Shown piece by piece: positions 36,061 through 44,612 of a DNA stretch of 64,000 nucleotides. Positions within the stretch are counted from its first letter, which is position 1. Each line of letters begins with the position of its first letter. The notes beneath the pieces are model-generated. The model saw only the letters and a program-made list of their open reading frames with translations, was not told the origin of the DNA and did not search any database. The DNA is from Mucilaginibacter sp. GTDB lineage: Bacteria > Bacteroidota > Bacteroidia > Sphingobacteriales > Sphingobacteriaceae. The stretch spans positions 62,001 to 126,000 of the forward strand of contig NZ_JAQBOF010000008.1 of NCBI RefSeq assembly GCF_028288185.1, in the 5' to 3' direction. Position numbers and translations under genes: made by a program.

Positions 36061-37752
36061 AGCTTTACCCAGTTTGCTGTGTTTAAAGCTATAGGTGAAA
36101 TAGATCACCAAACCTATCACCAGCCATATTAAAAAACGCAGCCAGTTGGTATAACCCAATTGTGTCATCAGGTAAAAACAACTCATTAAGCCTAATACCG
36201 GGATTAAGGACAAGTTTTTTATAAAAGCCAGCACGGTTAATACAGCAGCCAGGATAATGAATAAAAACATGGGGAAATTTTCGTGGGCATTCTCGCCCGA
36301 AAACAAACCAAATATCGGTTTCCAAAACAGTACCATGCCCACTATAAATAATACCGGCGCAATAAATTTGGAGTTGATGTAAGGCAGATGGAAACGACCT
36401 TTATGCGCCGCCTCTCTTGGCAACAACAATACGCCGCCGCAAACCAGTACGAAGGCAAATAAGGTACCTATGCTGGTTAGATCGGTAACCTCTGTTAAAT
36501 TCATAAACAGGGCGGGGATAGCAACCACAAAACCGGTAACTATGGTTGCAAATGATGGTGTATGATATTTAGGGTGGATGCGCGAAAACGCTTTAGGCAA
36601 TAAACCATCACGGCTCATGCTCATCCAGATCCGTGGCTGGCCCAGTTGGAATATCAATAGCACACTCGCGGTAGCAATTACAGCACTTATGGATATTACA
36701 TAACTTATTTTGTTCAAGCCAACTTTACCAAATACAAATGCCAATGGGTCGGCAACCTGTAGGTCTTTATAGTTTACCATGCCGGTAAGCACTAGTGCTA
36801 CCAATATGTATAATACGGTACAAATAATAAGCGAATAGATCATGCCTCGCGGCAGATCACGCTGCGGGTTCTCGCACTCCTCGGCGGTGGTTGATATGGC
36901 ATCAAAACCTATGTAGGCGAAGAAAACTCCGGATACACCTTTCATTACGCCGCTAAATCCGTTAGGCATAAATGGATGCCAGTTGGCGGGTGTTATATAA
37001 AAAAAGCCAATAACAATAACCGCAATAATGATGGCGATCTTTAAATATACCATAGCATTGGTAGCTCTTTTAGTTTCGCGTATGCCTATGTAAACCAAAT
37101 AGGTAATAACAATTACAATGGCTAAAGCGGGTATATTGGCTATAAATTTAAAATCGCCAAAACCCGGCGCTGTAGCCCAGGCTGATGCCGATTGTTTTAG
37201 GCTATCTGTTATTTGCGCTATATGGCCGCTTGCGGTTAGTTGTTGTACCTGCTCATGTGCTTTAAACGCCGAATAATAATCCATCGTTAAATAGGCTGGC
37301 ATGTGTAGTCCAAATCCTTCTAACAGGTTTAAAAAATACCCGCTCCATGATATGGCAACAGCTATGTTGCCAATGGCATATTCCATTAAAAGATCCCAGC
37401 CGATGATCCAGGCAATCAATTCGCCAAATGAAGCATAGGCATAAGTATAAGCGCTGCCTGCTACCGGTATGCGCGATGCAAACTCGGCATAACATAGTGC
37501 CGAAAATCCGCAGGTAATAGCGGTAATAATAAATAAAAAGCTAACAGCGGGTCCCCCATGAAATGAGGCTTCGCCAATGGTAGAGAATATACCCGCGCCA
37601 ACTACTGCGGCAATGCCCATTAAGGTAAGGTCCTTAACGTTTAATTCTTTTTTTAGATGAGAACCGCCCGAATGTTCGGCATCGCTGAAGCCAGTGGCAA
37701 CATCTGCTAATATTTTACTGATTGATTTTTTACGAAATATACTCTTCGACAT
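36055..37752 (-). CDS. APC-superfamily amino acid permease
   Basis: A 565-residue inner-membrane protein with about 12-14 helices. The conserved core includes LMGIAAVVGAGIFSTIG in helix 1 (the unwound GXG substrate loop), CYAEFASRIPVAGSAYTYAYASFGELIAWIIGWDL, and FFAYIGFDAISTTAEECENPQRDLP. This resembles the cationic amino acid (CAT/YfnA) branch. A cytoplasmic N-terminal stretch (about 1-40) precedes helix 1. A TATGTTTG box on the minus strand (37783 to 37776) lies 23 nt before the ATG as a probable promoter. The amino acid carried is not certain. Confidence 0.92.
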   Translation of the reverse strand: MSKSIFRKKSISKILADVATGFSDAEHSGGSHLKKELNVKDLTLMGIAAVVGAGIFSTIGEASFHGGPAVSFLFIITAITCGFSALCYAEFASRIPVAGSAYTYAYASFGELIAWIIGWDLLMEYAIGNIAVAISWSGYFLNLLEGFGLHMPAYLTMDYYSAFKAHEQVQQLTASGHIAQITDSLKQSASAWATAPGFGDFKFIANIPALAIVIVITYLVYIGIRETKRATNAMVYLKIAIIIAVIVIGFFYITPANWHPFMPNGFSGVMKGVSGVFFAYIGFDAISTTAEECENPQRDLPRGMIYSLIICTVLYILVALVLTGMVNYKDLQVADPLAFVFGKVGLNKISYVISISAVIATASVLLIFQLGQPRIWMSMSRDGLLPKAFSRIHPKYHTPSFATIVTGFVVAIPALFMNLTEVTDLTSIGTLFAFVLVCGGVLLLPREAAHKGRFHLPYINSKFIAPVLFIVGMVLFWKPIFGLFSGENAHENFPMFLFIILAAVLTVLAFIKNLSLIPVLGLMSCFYLMTQLGYTNWLRFLIWLVIGLVIYFTYSFKHSKLGKAN

Positions 37753-37826
37753 ATTTTAATTTGCTGTCCTGAAACCAAACATAACCATTTTTTTGTTGGG
37801 ATATAAGTATATGCTTACTTTGCACC

Positions 37827-38486
37827 ATGAATATCGGAATAAAGGCAGTGTTATACAAGGTGAGGTTTTTTTTTATACCTTATCTTATCGTTATAGCCGC
37901 GTGTTTGATCATAAAATTGAATTATAGCCGCGAAGAGATCTACTTCGCCATAAACGCACGTAACTGGCCCTGGGCAGATATTATTGCCCCCTATATTACC
38001 GATATTGGCAATGGCTGGACAACCATCCTATTAGCCATCACGCTGTTATTATTCAGCTATCGTAAAGCGTTTATTTTGGCAGGCAGCTATTTGCTGAGTT
38101 CGACCATAGTGGCACAGGCCTTAAAGTTTGCTTTTGCCGCACCACGCCCCAAATTATACTTTCAAGCCCAATTGGGCCGCATACACTTTGTTGTGGGTAC
38201 TGATCAACTGAGTTTACATAGTTTCCCATCCGGGCATACTGTCACGGCATTTTCGACAGCAATACTGATCGCTTATTGGAGCAAAGATAAGTTTTGGGGA
38301 TTGCCGCTTTTGCTTTTAGCCGCATTGGTGGGTTATTCGCGCATGTATTTAAGCCAGCATTTTTTTGAGGATGTAACCGCCGGTTCTGTAATAGGTGTAG
38401 TAGTTACGGTGATGTGGATCTACTGGGCAGAGAACAGAGAGTTTTTAAAGTCCCCTAAATGGAATAGGGGACTGTTTAAAAAATAG
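37827..38486 (+). CDS. PAP2-family membrane phosphatase
   Basis: A 219-residue membrane protein with about five helices. Motifs are KFAFAAPRPK (degenerate KX6RP), SLHSFPSGHTVTAF (PSGH) and GYSRMYLSQHFFEDVTAG (SR-x5-H-x3-D). It is close in size to undecaprenyl-pyrophosphate or phosphatidylglycerophosphate phosphatases. A near-consensus box (TTACTTTG, 37815-37822; TTG at 37796-37798) precedes the ATG by 4 nt. The last 12 codons (KSPKWNRGLFKK) are encoded by an intergenic-type hairpin, 38449-38473, so the C-terminus may be a captured sequence. Confidence 0.88.
   Translation: MNIGIKAVLYKVRFFFIPYLIVIAACLIIKLNYSREEIYFAINARNWPWADIIAPYITDIGNGWTTILLAITLLLFSYRKAFILAGSYLLSSTIVAQALKFAFAAPRPKLYFQAQLGRIHFVVGTDQLSLHSFPSGHTVTAFSTAILIAYWSKDKFWGLPLLLLAALVGYSRMYLSQHFFEDVTAGSVIGVVVTVMWIYWAENREFLKSPKWNRGLFKK
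38449..38473. repeat. Hairpin inside the 3' end of the PAP2 gene
   Basis: AGTCCCCT and AGGGGACT are complementary around AAATGGAAT and fall within the last codons. TTTAAAAAATAG follows. It resembles a terminator stem (compare 33878-33911) that now encodes protein. Confidence 0.55.
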
Positions 38487-38487
38487 C

Positions 38488-39144
38488 TTATTCGTATTCC
38501 AATCTTTTTCTCCTTTGGATATACATTCCCACGGCAATTATAACGAATATTCCACCGGCGCCAATCAAGCCCATTTGTAAAACCGACATACCCTTGGCAT
38601 TGAATAAATATTGATCATTTCGCTGCAACTCGGGCGATAGCTTTATAGAGTTTACAAAGCTTTTATACTCTTTTGCAACCATCTCTTTCCGGGCATTTGT
38701 ATAAACATATTCAAATACATAACTTGTTGCATTTGTGTACAGCAACACAATGTTTCTAAATTGAATATCGCCCTGGCCGTTATCGGTTTGCAGCGTAAAT
38801 GTTTTGGCCTTTAACTTGCCGATAGTTGTATCGCGCACGTATTGCGCGCTGGCATTGCTTGATTCGCTTTGTATGTTCTGAACGTTTTCTTTTAATACGT
38901 TATCAAGGTCACGTTCCTTTTGTAAAGGAGCTGTATTTTTGGCATTAGGCGTACGTAATACCACCACATAACCCAATGATGAATTTGACGAAAATACCTG
39001 CTGACCCAAAGTATCAGTTTTTTGATATGCAGGGGGTAATGATACAGTAACTAAGCTATCTATTTTTACAGGTTTTAGCTCCTGGCTAAAGCCTGTAATG
39101 GCAGCTAATATAAGTGTCACGGAAATTAAAAATATCTTTTTCAT
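38488..39144 (-). CDS. Uncharacterised exported protein with C-terminal membrane helix
   Basis: Not recognised. This 218-residue protein has an N-terminal signal peptide (about 1-20, ending GFSQ), a mixed alpha/beta domain (about 25-170) that recalls the PsbP/DUF1795-like folds (YQKTDTLGQQVFSSNSSLGYVV, then FRNIVLLYTNATSYVFEYV), and a C-terminal helix (about 188-207) followed by basic residues RRKRLEYE. So it would be inserted in the inner membrane with its domain in the periplasm. It is convergent with the PAP2 gene, the stops being 1 nt apart, leaving no room for a terminator outside coding sequence. Confidence 0.65.
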   Translation of the reverse strand: MKKIFLISVTLILAAITGFSQELKPVKIDSLVTVSLPPAYQKTDTLGQQVFSSNSSLGYVVVLRTPNAKNTAPLQKERDLDNVLKENVQNIQSESSNASAQYVRDTTIGKLKAKTFTLQTDNGQGDIQFRNIVLLYTNATSYVFEYVYTNARKEMVAKEYKSFVNSIKLSPELQRNDQYLFNAKGMSVLQMGLIGAGGIFVIIAVGMYIQRRKRLEYE

Positions 39145-39210
39145 ACCCGTACAAGCCCCAAAACCGTACCAAAACCTTAATTTTTGGCGCTTTATGACAT
39201 TGGTATAGAC

Positions 39211-39245
39211 AAGACAAGCGAAGTTTACAAAACTTGGCTTGTCTT
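39211..39245. repeat. 15-bp hairpin (dyad class as at 46804)
   Basis: AAGACAAGC-G-AAGTTT pairs with AAACTT-G-GCTTGTCTT across ACA, with one mismatched G on each side. It lies between oligoendopeptidase F and the exported protein, both on the minus strand, and lacks a T run. Confidence 0.65.
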
Positions 39246-39287
39246 AAAAATATGAAGAGTATTACCTTAGGTACAGAAAGTTAGCCC

Positions 39288-40988
39288 TTATAATTTAGCT
39301 ATTTCAGCCTTAATAAAATCGGCTAATTCTTTAACGTAGGCAGCGCTGAAATTAAACTGTATACCGGCTGTTTCGTAGATCTCTTTAATAGTTTTGGTGT
39401 AACCTAATTTTAAGGCATCCAGATATTGTTGCAGGGCTTTCTCCGGGTTTTCTTTATAGTTTTTGTAAACTGCTATAGCACCTAATTGGGCAAAGCCGTA
39501 TTCGATGTAGTAAAACGGTATCTCGAATATATGCAGTTGTTTTTGCCAGAGATTTGCTTCGGCTGCTTCTAAGCCGCTCCAGTCGGCAAAGCCTGCGCCA
39601 AATGGCTCGTATATTTTTAACCATGCTTCGGCACGCTCTGATGCCAAATGGTCAGGGTTGGTGTAGATCCAGTGCTGAAACTGGTCTACCACGGCTACCC
39701 ACGGCAATGTTTTAAGCACATCAACCAATTGATCCCGCTTCGCACGTTTCAAATCCTCTTCGTTGTCAAAAAACACATTCCAGTTATCCATGGATATTAA
39801 CTCCATCGACATAGAAGCCAACTCTGCAACTTCCGACGGGCAATGTTTAAAGTCATTCAGTTCCAAATCGGCAGTTAAAAAGGTATGTACCGCGTGGCCG
39901 CCCTCGTGTACCATGGTGGTCAAATCACGGAAGGTATTGGCTGAGTTCATGAAAATAAACGGCGCGCCTGTTTCTGATAGCGGGTAGTTATAACCGCCCG
40001 GTGCCTTGCCTTTGCGGCTCTCCACATCAAACAGGTTATTGTCTTTCATTATCTCTAAGCGCTCGCCTAAATAACTATTAATGTTGCGGAAACATTGTAT
40101 AGATTTCTCAATCAATTCCTCGCCATTGTTAAACGGTTTTAAAGCCGGTTTGCCTGATGTATTAACGTCCATATCCCATGGGCGCAAAGTATCCAGTTTT
40201 AAGGCTTCTTTGCGTTGTTCGGCGTGTTCGTGCAGAATAGGGACTATCTCCAACTCAATAGCTTCATGAAAAGCGTAGCAATCCTGCGGCGTATAATCAA
40301 AACGGCCCAGGGCCTGGAACATATAATCGCGATAGTTTTCGAAACCGGCGTTTAGCGCTACTTTATGTCTTAATACGCGCAGGTGATCGAACAAGTCATC
40401 CAGTTTTTCTTTTTCCTGTAGGCGGCGGAGGCTGATCTTTTCCCAAACTTCCTGGCGTTTGGCGCGATCGGTATCTTTTAAAAATACCGCGGCTTGCTCT
40501 AAGGTATATTCTTTATCGCCTATGTGGACAGATAGAGAGCCGCTGATAGACTGGTACTTTTGTTGTTCAACCTGTATCTCGGTTTGGATTGGGATGTTTT
40601 CTTCCCTGAATAATTCCAGCGCTTTTTTTACGCCGCGCAGGTAAACAAAATATTTATCCTTATCCAGTTGGTCAAAGTATTGGCTGTTAACAAGCTTTAC
40701 GTTCAACTCGTTGCTGTAAGGTGCTGTTTTAGGTTCAATTTCGGTAGCGAAGTATTGAAAAGCAGCCAGTAGTTCTTCATTATTGGTATCGCAGGTCATG
40801 CGGATATAGCGCCAGGCAAAATCTTCTTCCAGGGCGGCTTCCAGTTCACTGCGGTCATGCAGCCAATGTTCCAGTTCTTCAACCGAATTTATTTGGCGAT
40901 TAACCAAATCTTTATAAAGTGGTTCAAGTGTTTCCCATTTAATTTCAAGGTCGACAGGTATATAGGTGCGTGTTTTTTTGTGGATCAT
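39288..40988 (-). CDS. pepF: M3 family oligoendopeptidase F
   Basis: A 566-residue cytoplasmic metallopeptidase of family M3. The zinc motif HEGGH (His361, Glu362, His365) sits in TTMVHEGGHAVHTFLTA, with the third ligand Glu in the following ELASMSMELIS helix. The C-terminal half is the helical cleft typical of oligoendopeptidases, with YIEYGFAQLGAIAVY near the end. It degrades peptides of about 7-17 residues. There is no signal peptide. The start codon lies right at the edge of a word-repeat block (40985-41033), which occupies the usual 5' region; no TAnnTTTG box was seen there. Confidence 0.93.
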   Translation of the reverse strand: MIHKKTRTYIPVDLEIKWETLEPLYKDLVNRQINSVEELEHWLHDRSELEAALEEDFAWRYIRMTCDTNNEELLAAFQYFATEIEPKTAPYSNELNVKLVNSQYFDQLDKDKYFVYLRGVKKALELFREENIPIQTEIQVEQQKYQSISGSLSVHIGDKEYTLEQAAVFLKDTDRAKRQEVWEKISLRRLQEKEKLDDLFDHLRVLRHKVALNAGFENYRDYMFQALGRFDYTPQDCYAFHEAIELEIVPILHEHAEQRKEALKLDTLRPWDMDVNTSGKPALKPFNNGEELIEKSIQCFRNINSYLGERLEIMKDNNLFDVESRKGKAPGGYNYPLSETGAPFIFMNSANTFRDLTTMVHEGGHAVHTFLTADLELNDFKHCPSEVAELASMSMELISMDNWNVFFDNEEDLKRAKRDQLVDVLKTLPWVAVVDQFQHWIYTNPDHLASERAEAWLKIYEPFGAGFADWSGLEAAEANLWQKQLHIFEIPFYYIEYGFAQLGAIAVYKNYKENPEKALQQYLDALKLGYTKTIKEIYETAGIQFNFSAAYVKELADFIKAEIAKL

Positions 40989-41033
40989 GATGTTGTGGAT
41001 GTGCGGATGTGCAGATATGCAAATGTGCGAATT
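40985..41033. repeat. Word-like repeat (GATGTGC/GATATGC family) upstream of pepF
   Basis: Consecutive variants of GGATGTGC, AGATATGC and AAATGTGC cover this span and overlap the pepF start codon. It is followed by unrelated AT-rich sequence to 41107. Confidence 0.65.
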
Positions 41034-41107
41034 AGTTGGGAAGTGAGGAAACGGGAAAATGTAAAATTAATGGAGTGTTGTGTTTCGAAACCCCCGCTAC
41101 AGTTTAC

Positions 41108-41989
41108 TTATAACCTTATGCCAAATATCAAACCATGCAGCAGCAACGTCCTGTCCAGCAAAAACAAAACAGCGAACACTACACTAGCTAATCCATTGGT
41201 AGTCATAAACGCGAAGTTTACCCGGCTCAGGTCATTCGGCTTTACTAATCTATGCTGATAAGTTAGCATGATGCAGAAAAATACTATCCCTACATAATAC
41301 AGTAAACCCACCGTAGTGTAAAACACGGGCAGCACAATAAATATAGCCGATAGTATATGCAAAAAGGTAGATAACCTTAAAGCATTAACCTTACCCAAAT
41401 ATGCGGGGATAGAATGCAGGTTTTCGGCACGGTCAAAATCCTCATCCTGTAAAGCATAGATAATATCAAAACCGCTAACCCAGCATAAAACGGCCAGCGA
41501 GAAAAATATCGGTAACAAAGCAAACGTGCCTGTAACCACTAAATAGGCACCAATAGGGGCAAGCGATAGACCCAACCCCAAAACCAAATGGCAAAGCGCC
41601 GTAAATCTTTTAGTCGCACTATAACCCAAAACCACTAATAGCGCCACAGGCGATAAGTAAAAGCAAAGCGGATTAATAAACCAGGTAGTTGCAATAAATA
41701 AAGAGCAGTTAACTACTGTAAACGTCAATGCCGATGCCGCGCTGATGCGCCCGGCAGGTATGTCGCGCACTTTGGTGCGTGGGTTTTTGGCATCAATATT
41801 TCTATCCAGATAACGGTTAAACGCCATTGCCGAGTTACGAGAAAATACCATACATAAAACCATCATCAATAGTTTTTGCCACTCAAACGTGTGCTGCGTG
41901 GTAGTCACTGCCAAAAAAAAGCCGATAAAGGCAAATGGCATAGCAAATATGGTGTGCGAGAAGGTTACTAGCGATAGATATTTTTTCAT
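41108..41989 (-). CDS. UbiA-family prenyltransferase (menaquinone biosynthesis, MqnP/UbiA-like)
   Basis: A 293-residue inner-membrane enzyme with about nine helices. Two Asp-rich motifs bind the prenyl diphosphate: NRYLDRNIDAKNPRT near the N-terminal third and YALQDEDFDRAENLHSIPAYLG after mid-protein. The second (D-x-x-x-D followed by LHSIP) matches the UbiA-like group that in the futalosine pathway is MqnP, rather than MenA. It would prenylate an aromatic acid on the way to menaquinone. It ends 3 nt past engB. No mqn genes lie nearby to confirm the pathway. Confidence 0.85.
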   Translation of the reverse strand: MKKYLSLVTFSHTIFAMPFAFIGFFLAVTTTQHTFEWQKLLMMVLCMVFSRNSAMAFNRYLDRNIDAKNPRTKVRDIPAGRISAASALTFTVVNCSLFIATTWFINPLCFYLSPVALLVVLGYSATKRFTALCHLVLGLGLSLAPIGAYLVVTGTFALLPIFFSLAVLCWVSGFDIIYALQDEDFDRAENLHSIPAYLGKVNALRLSTFLHILSAIFIVLPVFYTTVGLLYYVGIVFFCIMLTYQHRLVKPNDLSRVNFAFMTTNGLASVVFAVLFLLDRTLLLHGLIFGIRL

Positions 41990-41992
41990 GTG

Positions 41993-42616
41993 TTATTCAA
42001 ACGTCTTATAATCCGGTATTTCAAACGACTGATTTATTCCCCCAATAAATCCTAGTATCTCATCCCTACCTGCATGTAACTCGGCCGAGGTAACAAAAAT
42101 CTGCGGCACTTCATCAAATGTTTCCAATAGCGATTTTTTAAACTTAGCTACGCTTTGATCGGTTTTTAGAGTTGATTGTTTGTCGGCTTTGGTAAAAACC
42201 AATACAAAGGATAACCCTTTTTCGCCAAGCCAGTTACAAAATTCGATGTCGATTTTTTGCGGATCAAGGCGACTATCTATCAGCACCATTACGCATTGCA
42301 GGCTTTCGCGTTTGTCCAGGTATTGTTGGATAAACTTGTTCCAGTCGGCTTTTTTTGTTTTTGATGCCCGTGCATAACCATAGCCCGGCAAATCGACAAT
42401 ATACCAGTTATCATTCACCAAAAAATGGTTAATAAGCTGGGTTTTACCCGGTGTTTGCGATGTTTTGGCTAAACCCTTTTTAGCGACTAGCATATTGATC
42501 AACGAAGATTTACCCACGTTCGAGCGGCCAATAAAAGCGTACTCCGGCTTAACTGGTGGGGGCAGTTTTGAAATCTGGGTGTTGCTGCAAATAAAGTCGG
42601 CAGATTTTATGATCAT
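41993..42616 (-). CDS. engB: Ribosome biogenesis GTPase YihA/EngB
   Basis: A 207-residue TRAFAC GTPase for late 50S assembly. Motifs are GRSNVGKSSLIN (G1), QTPGKTQLINHF (G2/switch I), DLPGYGYA (G3), TKAD (G4) and TSAE (G5), all intact. The ATG at 42616 lies 5 nt beyond a perfect -7 box TACCTTTG (minus strand, 42629 to 42622), so the mRNA is probably leaderless. Downstream the UbiA-like gene follows after 3 nt as an operon partner. The length equals that of typical EngB. Confidence 0.95.
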   Translation of the reverse strand: MIIKSADFICSNTQISKLPPPVKPEYAFIGRSNVGKSSLINMLVAKKGLAKTSQTPGKTQLINHFLVNDNWYIVDLPGYGYARASKTKKADWNKFIQQYLDKRESLQCVMVLIDSRLDPQKIDIEFCNWLGEKGLSFVLVFTKADKQSTLKTDQSVAKFKKSLLETFDEVPQIFVTSAELHAGRDEILGFIGGINQSFEIPDYKTFE

Positions 42617-42630
42617 GGGGGCAAAGGTAG

Positions 42631-42673
42631 TAATTAGAGATTAGAGATTGGCGGTTAAAGATTAGAGATTAGG
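42631..42673. repeat. Word-like repeat (TTAGAGATT family)
   Basis: Four variants of TTAGAGATT occur in tandem just upstream of the engB promoter box. The same words occur at 43780-43866. Confidence 0.7.
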
Positions 42674-42748
42674 CTTTTAAAGTTTTAAATTTACTATCAT
42701 CTTAGTGTAAGTCTTCTACCGATCTGAGATTAAGAGATCTTTAATACT

Positions 42749-42756
42749 TAAATTTG
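42749..42756 (+). promoter_or_regulatory. -7 box of the VOC gene
   Basis: TAAATTTG matches TAnnTTTG and lies 21 nt before the ATG at 42778; no good -33 TTG was seen. Confidence 0.5.
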
Positions 42757-42777
42757 TATGTTTAAACATATATCAAC

Positions 42778-43266
42778 ATGAATGATTATAAAATACCCGC
42801 ACAAACCCGGATAGGGCACGTACACTTAAAGGTGAGCAACCTGCAACAATCATTAGATTTTTACAGCGGATTGCTGGGTTTCGAAAAAATGCAACTATAT
42901 GGCGACCAAGCCGCGTTTATTTCGGCAGGTGGTTACCATCATCATATCGGCTTAAATACCTGGCAAAGCAAGGGCGCACCGCGCGGGCCCGAATATGCAC
43001 CGGGGCTATTCCACACCGCTATATTATATCCGGAGCGTAAGGATCTGGCTATAATTTTGCAGCGATTAATTGATGAAAAATATCCAATCACCGGGGCATC
43101 AGATCATGGCGTATCAGAAGCTATTTATCTGGACGACCCTGATGGAAATGGCGTTGAGCTATACTGGGACAGACCGGAGGAAGAATGGCCTAAAGACGAC
43201 AACGGCGAAATAGAAATGTTTACACGAAGATTAGATATAGAGGGGTTATTGGCATTGGCCAAATAA
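42778..43266 (+). CDS. VOC superfamily (glyoxalase/extradiol dioxygenase-like) protein
   Basis: A 162-residue protein with one glyoxalase-like domain: IGHVHLKVSNLQQSLDFYSGLLGF, the central LFHTAILYPER, and the final DPDGNGVELYWDRP. The metal-binding pattern His...His...Glu of the family is present (HVHLKV, GLFHTAI, GVELYWD). Similar proteins are annotated as catechol 2,3-dioxygenase-like (CatE). The substrate is unknown. It is followed 14 nt later by a GNAT gene that seems to have its own promoter box. Confidence 0.85.
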   Translation: MNDYKIPAQTRIGHVHLKVSNLQQSLDFYSGLLGFEKMQLYGDQAAFISAGGYHHHIGLNTWQSKGAPRGPEYAPGLFHTAILYPERKDLAIILQRLIDEKYPITGASDHGVSEAIYLDDPDGNGVELYWDRPEEEWPKDDNGEIEMFTRRLDIEGLLALAK

Positions 43267-43267
43267 T

Positions 43268-43275
43268 TACCTTTG
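43268..43275 (+). promoter_or_regulatory. -7 box directly before the GNAT gene
   Basis: TACCTTTG lies 5 nt before the ATG at 43281 and overlaps the end of the VOC gene region. This predicts a leaderless transcript for the GNAT gene even though it lies 14 nt behind VOC. Confidence 0.6.
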
Positions 43276-43280
43276 CCACC

Positions 43281-43769
43281 ATGACTATAACTTTAAGACC
43301 TATCAAACCCAATGATAATGTTGAACTGGCACGCATTATTCGCGAATCGCTGGTAGAGTTTGATGTGCCTAAAGTGGGTACTGTTTACTCGGACCTGGAT
43401 ACTGACCGCTTGTTTGAATTGTTCCAGGACGCACCAAACAGTTGCTATTTTGTAGCCGAAGACAACGGTGTTTTACTAGGGGGATGCGGCGTTTACCCAA
43501 CAAACGGATTACCATCCGGCTACGCCGAGTTAGTGAAATTATATTTAACAGCAGCCACACGCGGTCGCGGCATTGGCAAAATGCTGATGGAAAAATGTTT
43601 TGAGGCTGCTGTAGAATTAGGATATACTCATCTGTATCTGGAATCTTTTCCGCAATTGGCCAAGGCTGTAAGTATTTATGGAAAGGCAGGCTTTAAACCA
43701 TTGGATCATGCTTTAGGTAACTCGGGGCATTTTGCCTGTAATATTTGGATGACGAAGGAGCTTGCCTGA
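43281..43769 (+). CDS. GNAT family N-acetyltransferase
   Basis: A 162-residue acetyl-CoA-dependent acetyltransferase. Core motifs are VLLGGCGVYP (strand), LVKLYLTAATRGRGIGKMLME (motif A with the R-G-x-G-x-G CoA-binding loop) and YTHLYLESFPQLAKAVSIYGKAGFKPLDH (motif B). The single-domain length is typical of the family. The acceptor cannot be predicted from sequence. It stands between VOC and ubiE, with a TTAGAGATT-type repeat block after its stop. Confidence 0.88.
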   Translation: MTITLRPIKPNDNVELARIIRESLVEFDVPKVGTVYSDLDTDRLFELFQDAPNSCYFVAEDNGVLLGGCGVYPTNGLPSGYAELVKLYLTAATRGRGIGKMLMEKCFEAAVELGYTHLYLESFPQLAKAVSIYGKAGFKPLDHALGNSGHFACNIWMTKELA

Positions 43770-43779
43770 CGGCGAAGTG

Positions 43780-43866
43780 ATTAGGATTGGTTAATTAGAG
43801 ATTAGTGTTACATAATGTTCATATCTTCAACCATCAAAAAACTAACCTCTAATCTCTAAATCCTAT
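43780..43866. repeat. Word-like inverted repeat (TTAGAGATT family)
   Basis: Left block 43780-43809 and right block 43838-43866 (CTAACCTCTAATCTCTAAAT) are complementary variants around 28 bp, just upstream of ubiE; the right block runs into the ubiE promoter box. Confidence 0.7.
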
Positions 43867-43871
43867 CTTTG
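43864..43871 (+). promoter_or_regulatory. -7 box of ubiE
   Basis: TATCTTTG matches TAnnTTTG and is 9 nt before the ATG at 43881, so the leader is a few nucleotides at most. Confidence 0.55.
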
Positions 43872-43880
43872 CCCCATAAT

Positions 43881-44612
43881 ATGAGCAAAACCGTAATCCC
43901 ATACAACGCAGAGCAGGGCACCAAGAAGGAGCAGGTGGCCGATATGTTTAACAATATATCCAAAACCTATGACTTTTTGAATCATTTTATGTCGTTGGGT
44001 ATTGATATCATCTGGCGCAAAAAAGCTATTAATGAGTTAAAGAAAGATCAGCCCAAACTGATCTTAGATGTAGCTACCGGTACCGGCGATTTTGCCTTCG
44101 AAGCACTATCTATCCTAAACCCAGAAAAAATTATTGGCGTTGATATTTCGCAGGGGATGCTGGACATCGCCAAACAAAAAATAGCTAAGCGTAATTTGGG
44201 CCACAAGTTTGAAGTTAAACTAGGCGACTCGGAAAAATTACCTTTCGAAGCAGGCGAGTTCGATGCGGTAACAGTTGCCTACGGTGTACGTAATTTTGAA
44301 AACCTGGAGATGGGCCTGGCCGATATTAACCGTGTTTTAAAAACCGGTGGTAAAGCCGTGGTATTGGAGTTTTCAAAACCTAAAGTGTTCCCGGTAAAGC
44401 AATTGTATAAGTTCTATTTTAACTACATAACGCCGGGCATCGGTAAACTTTTCTCTAAAGATTCAAGGGCCTATTCATATCTGCCAGAGTCGGTTGCCGC
44501 TTTTCCGGATGGGCCGGCTTTTATAGCAGTTATGGATAAGGTTGGCTTTAAACATACCAAATGCAGGCCATTAGCGTTTGGTATTTGTTCTATTTATACA
44601 GGCGTTAAATGA
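43881..44612 (+). CDS. ubiE: Demethylmenaquinone/ubiquinone methyltransferase
   Basis: From the ATG at 43881 the product has 243 residues; the frame from TTG 43869 begins in the promoter box and is rejected. It is a class I SAM-dependent methyltransferase with motif I LDVATGTGDFAFE, post-I GVDISQGMLD, and the UbiE signatures YDFLNHFMSLGIDIIWR, FDAVTVAYGVRNFEN and LEFSKPK. In a Bacteroidota it would convert demethylmenaquinone to menaquinone (MenG role), the quinone reduced by complex I. Its stop overlaps the start of the porT-like gene (ATGA). Confidence 0.95.
   Translation: MSKTVIPYNAEQGTKKEQVADMFNNISKTYDFLNHFMSLGIDIIWRKKAINELKKDQPKLILDVATGTGDFAFEALSILNPEKIIGVDISQGMLDIAKQKIAKRNLGHKFEVKLGDSEKLPFEAGEFDAVTVAYGVRNFENLEMGLADINRVLKTGGKAVVLEFSKPKVFPVKQLYKFYFNYITPGIGKLFSKDSRAYSYLPESVAAFPDGPAFIAVMDKVGFKHTKCRPLAFGICSIYTGVK

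Noticed and set aside
43869..43880. TTG start for ubiE
   Set aside because: The codon lies inside the promoter box TATCTTTG; ATG 43881 fits the family start.
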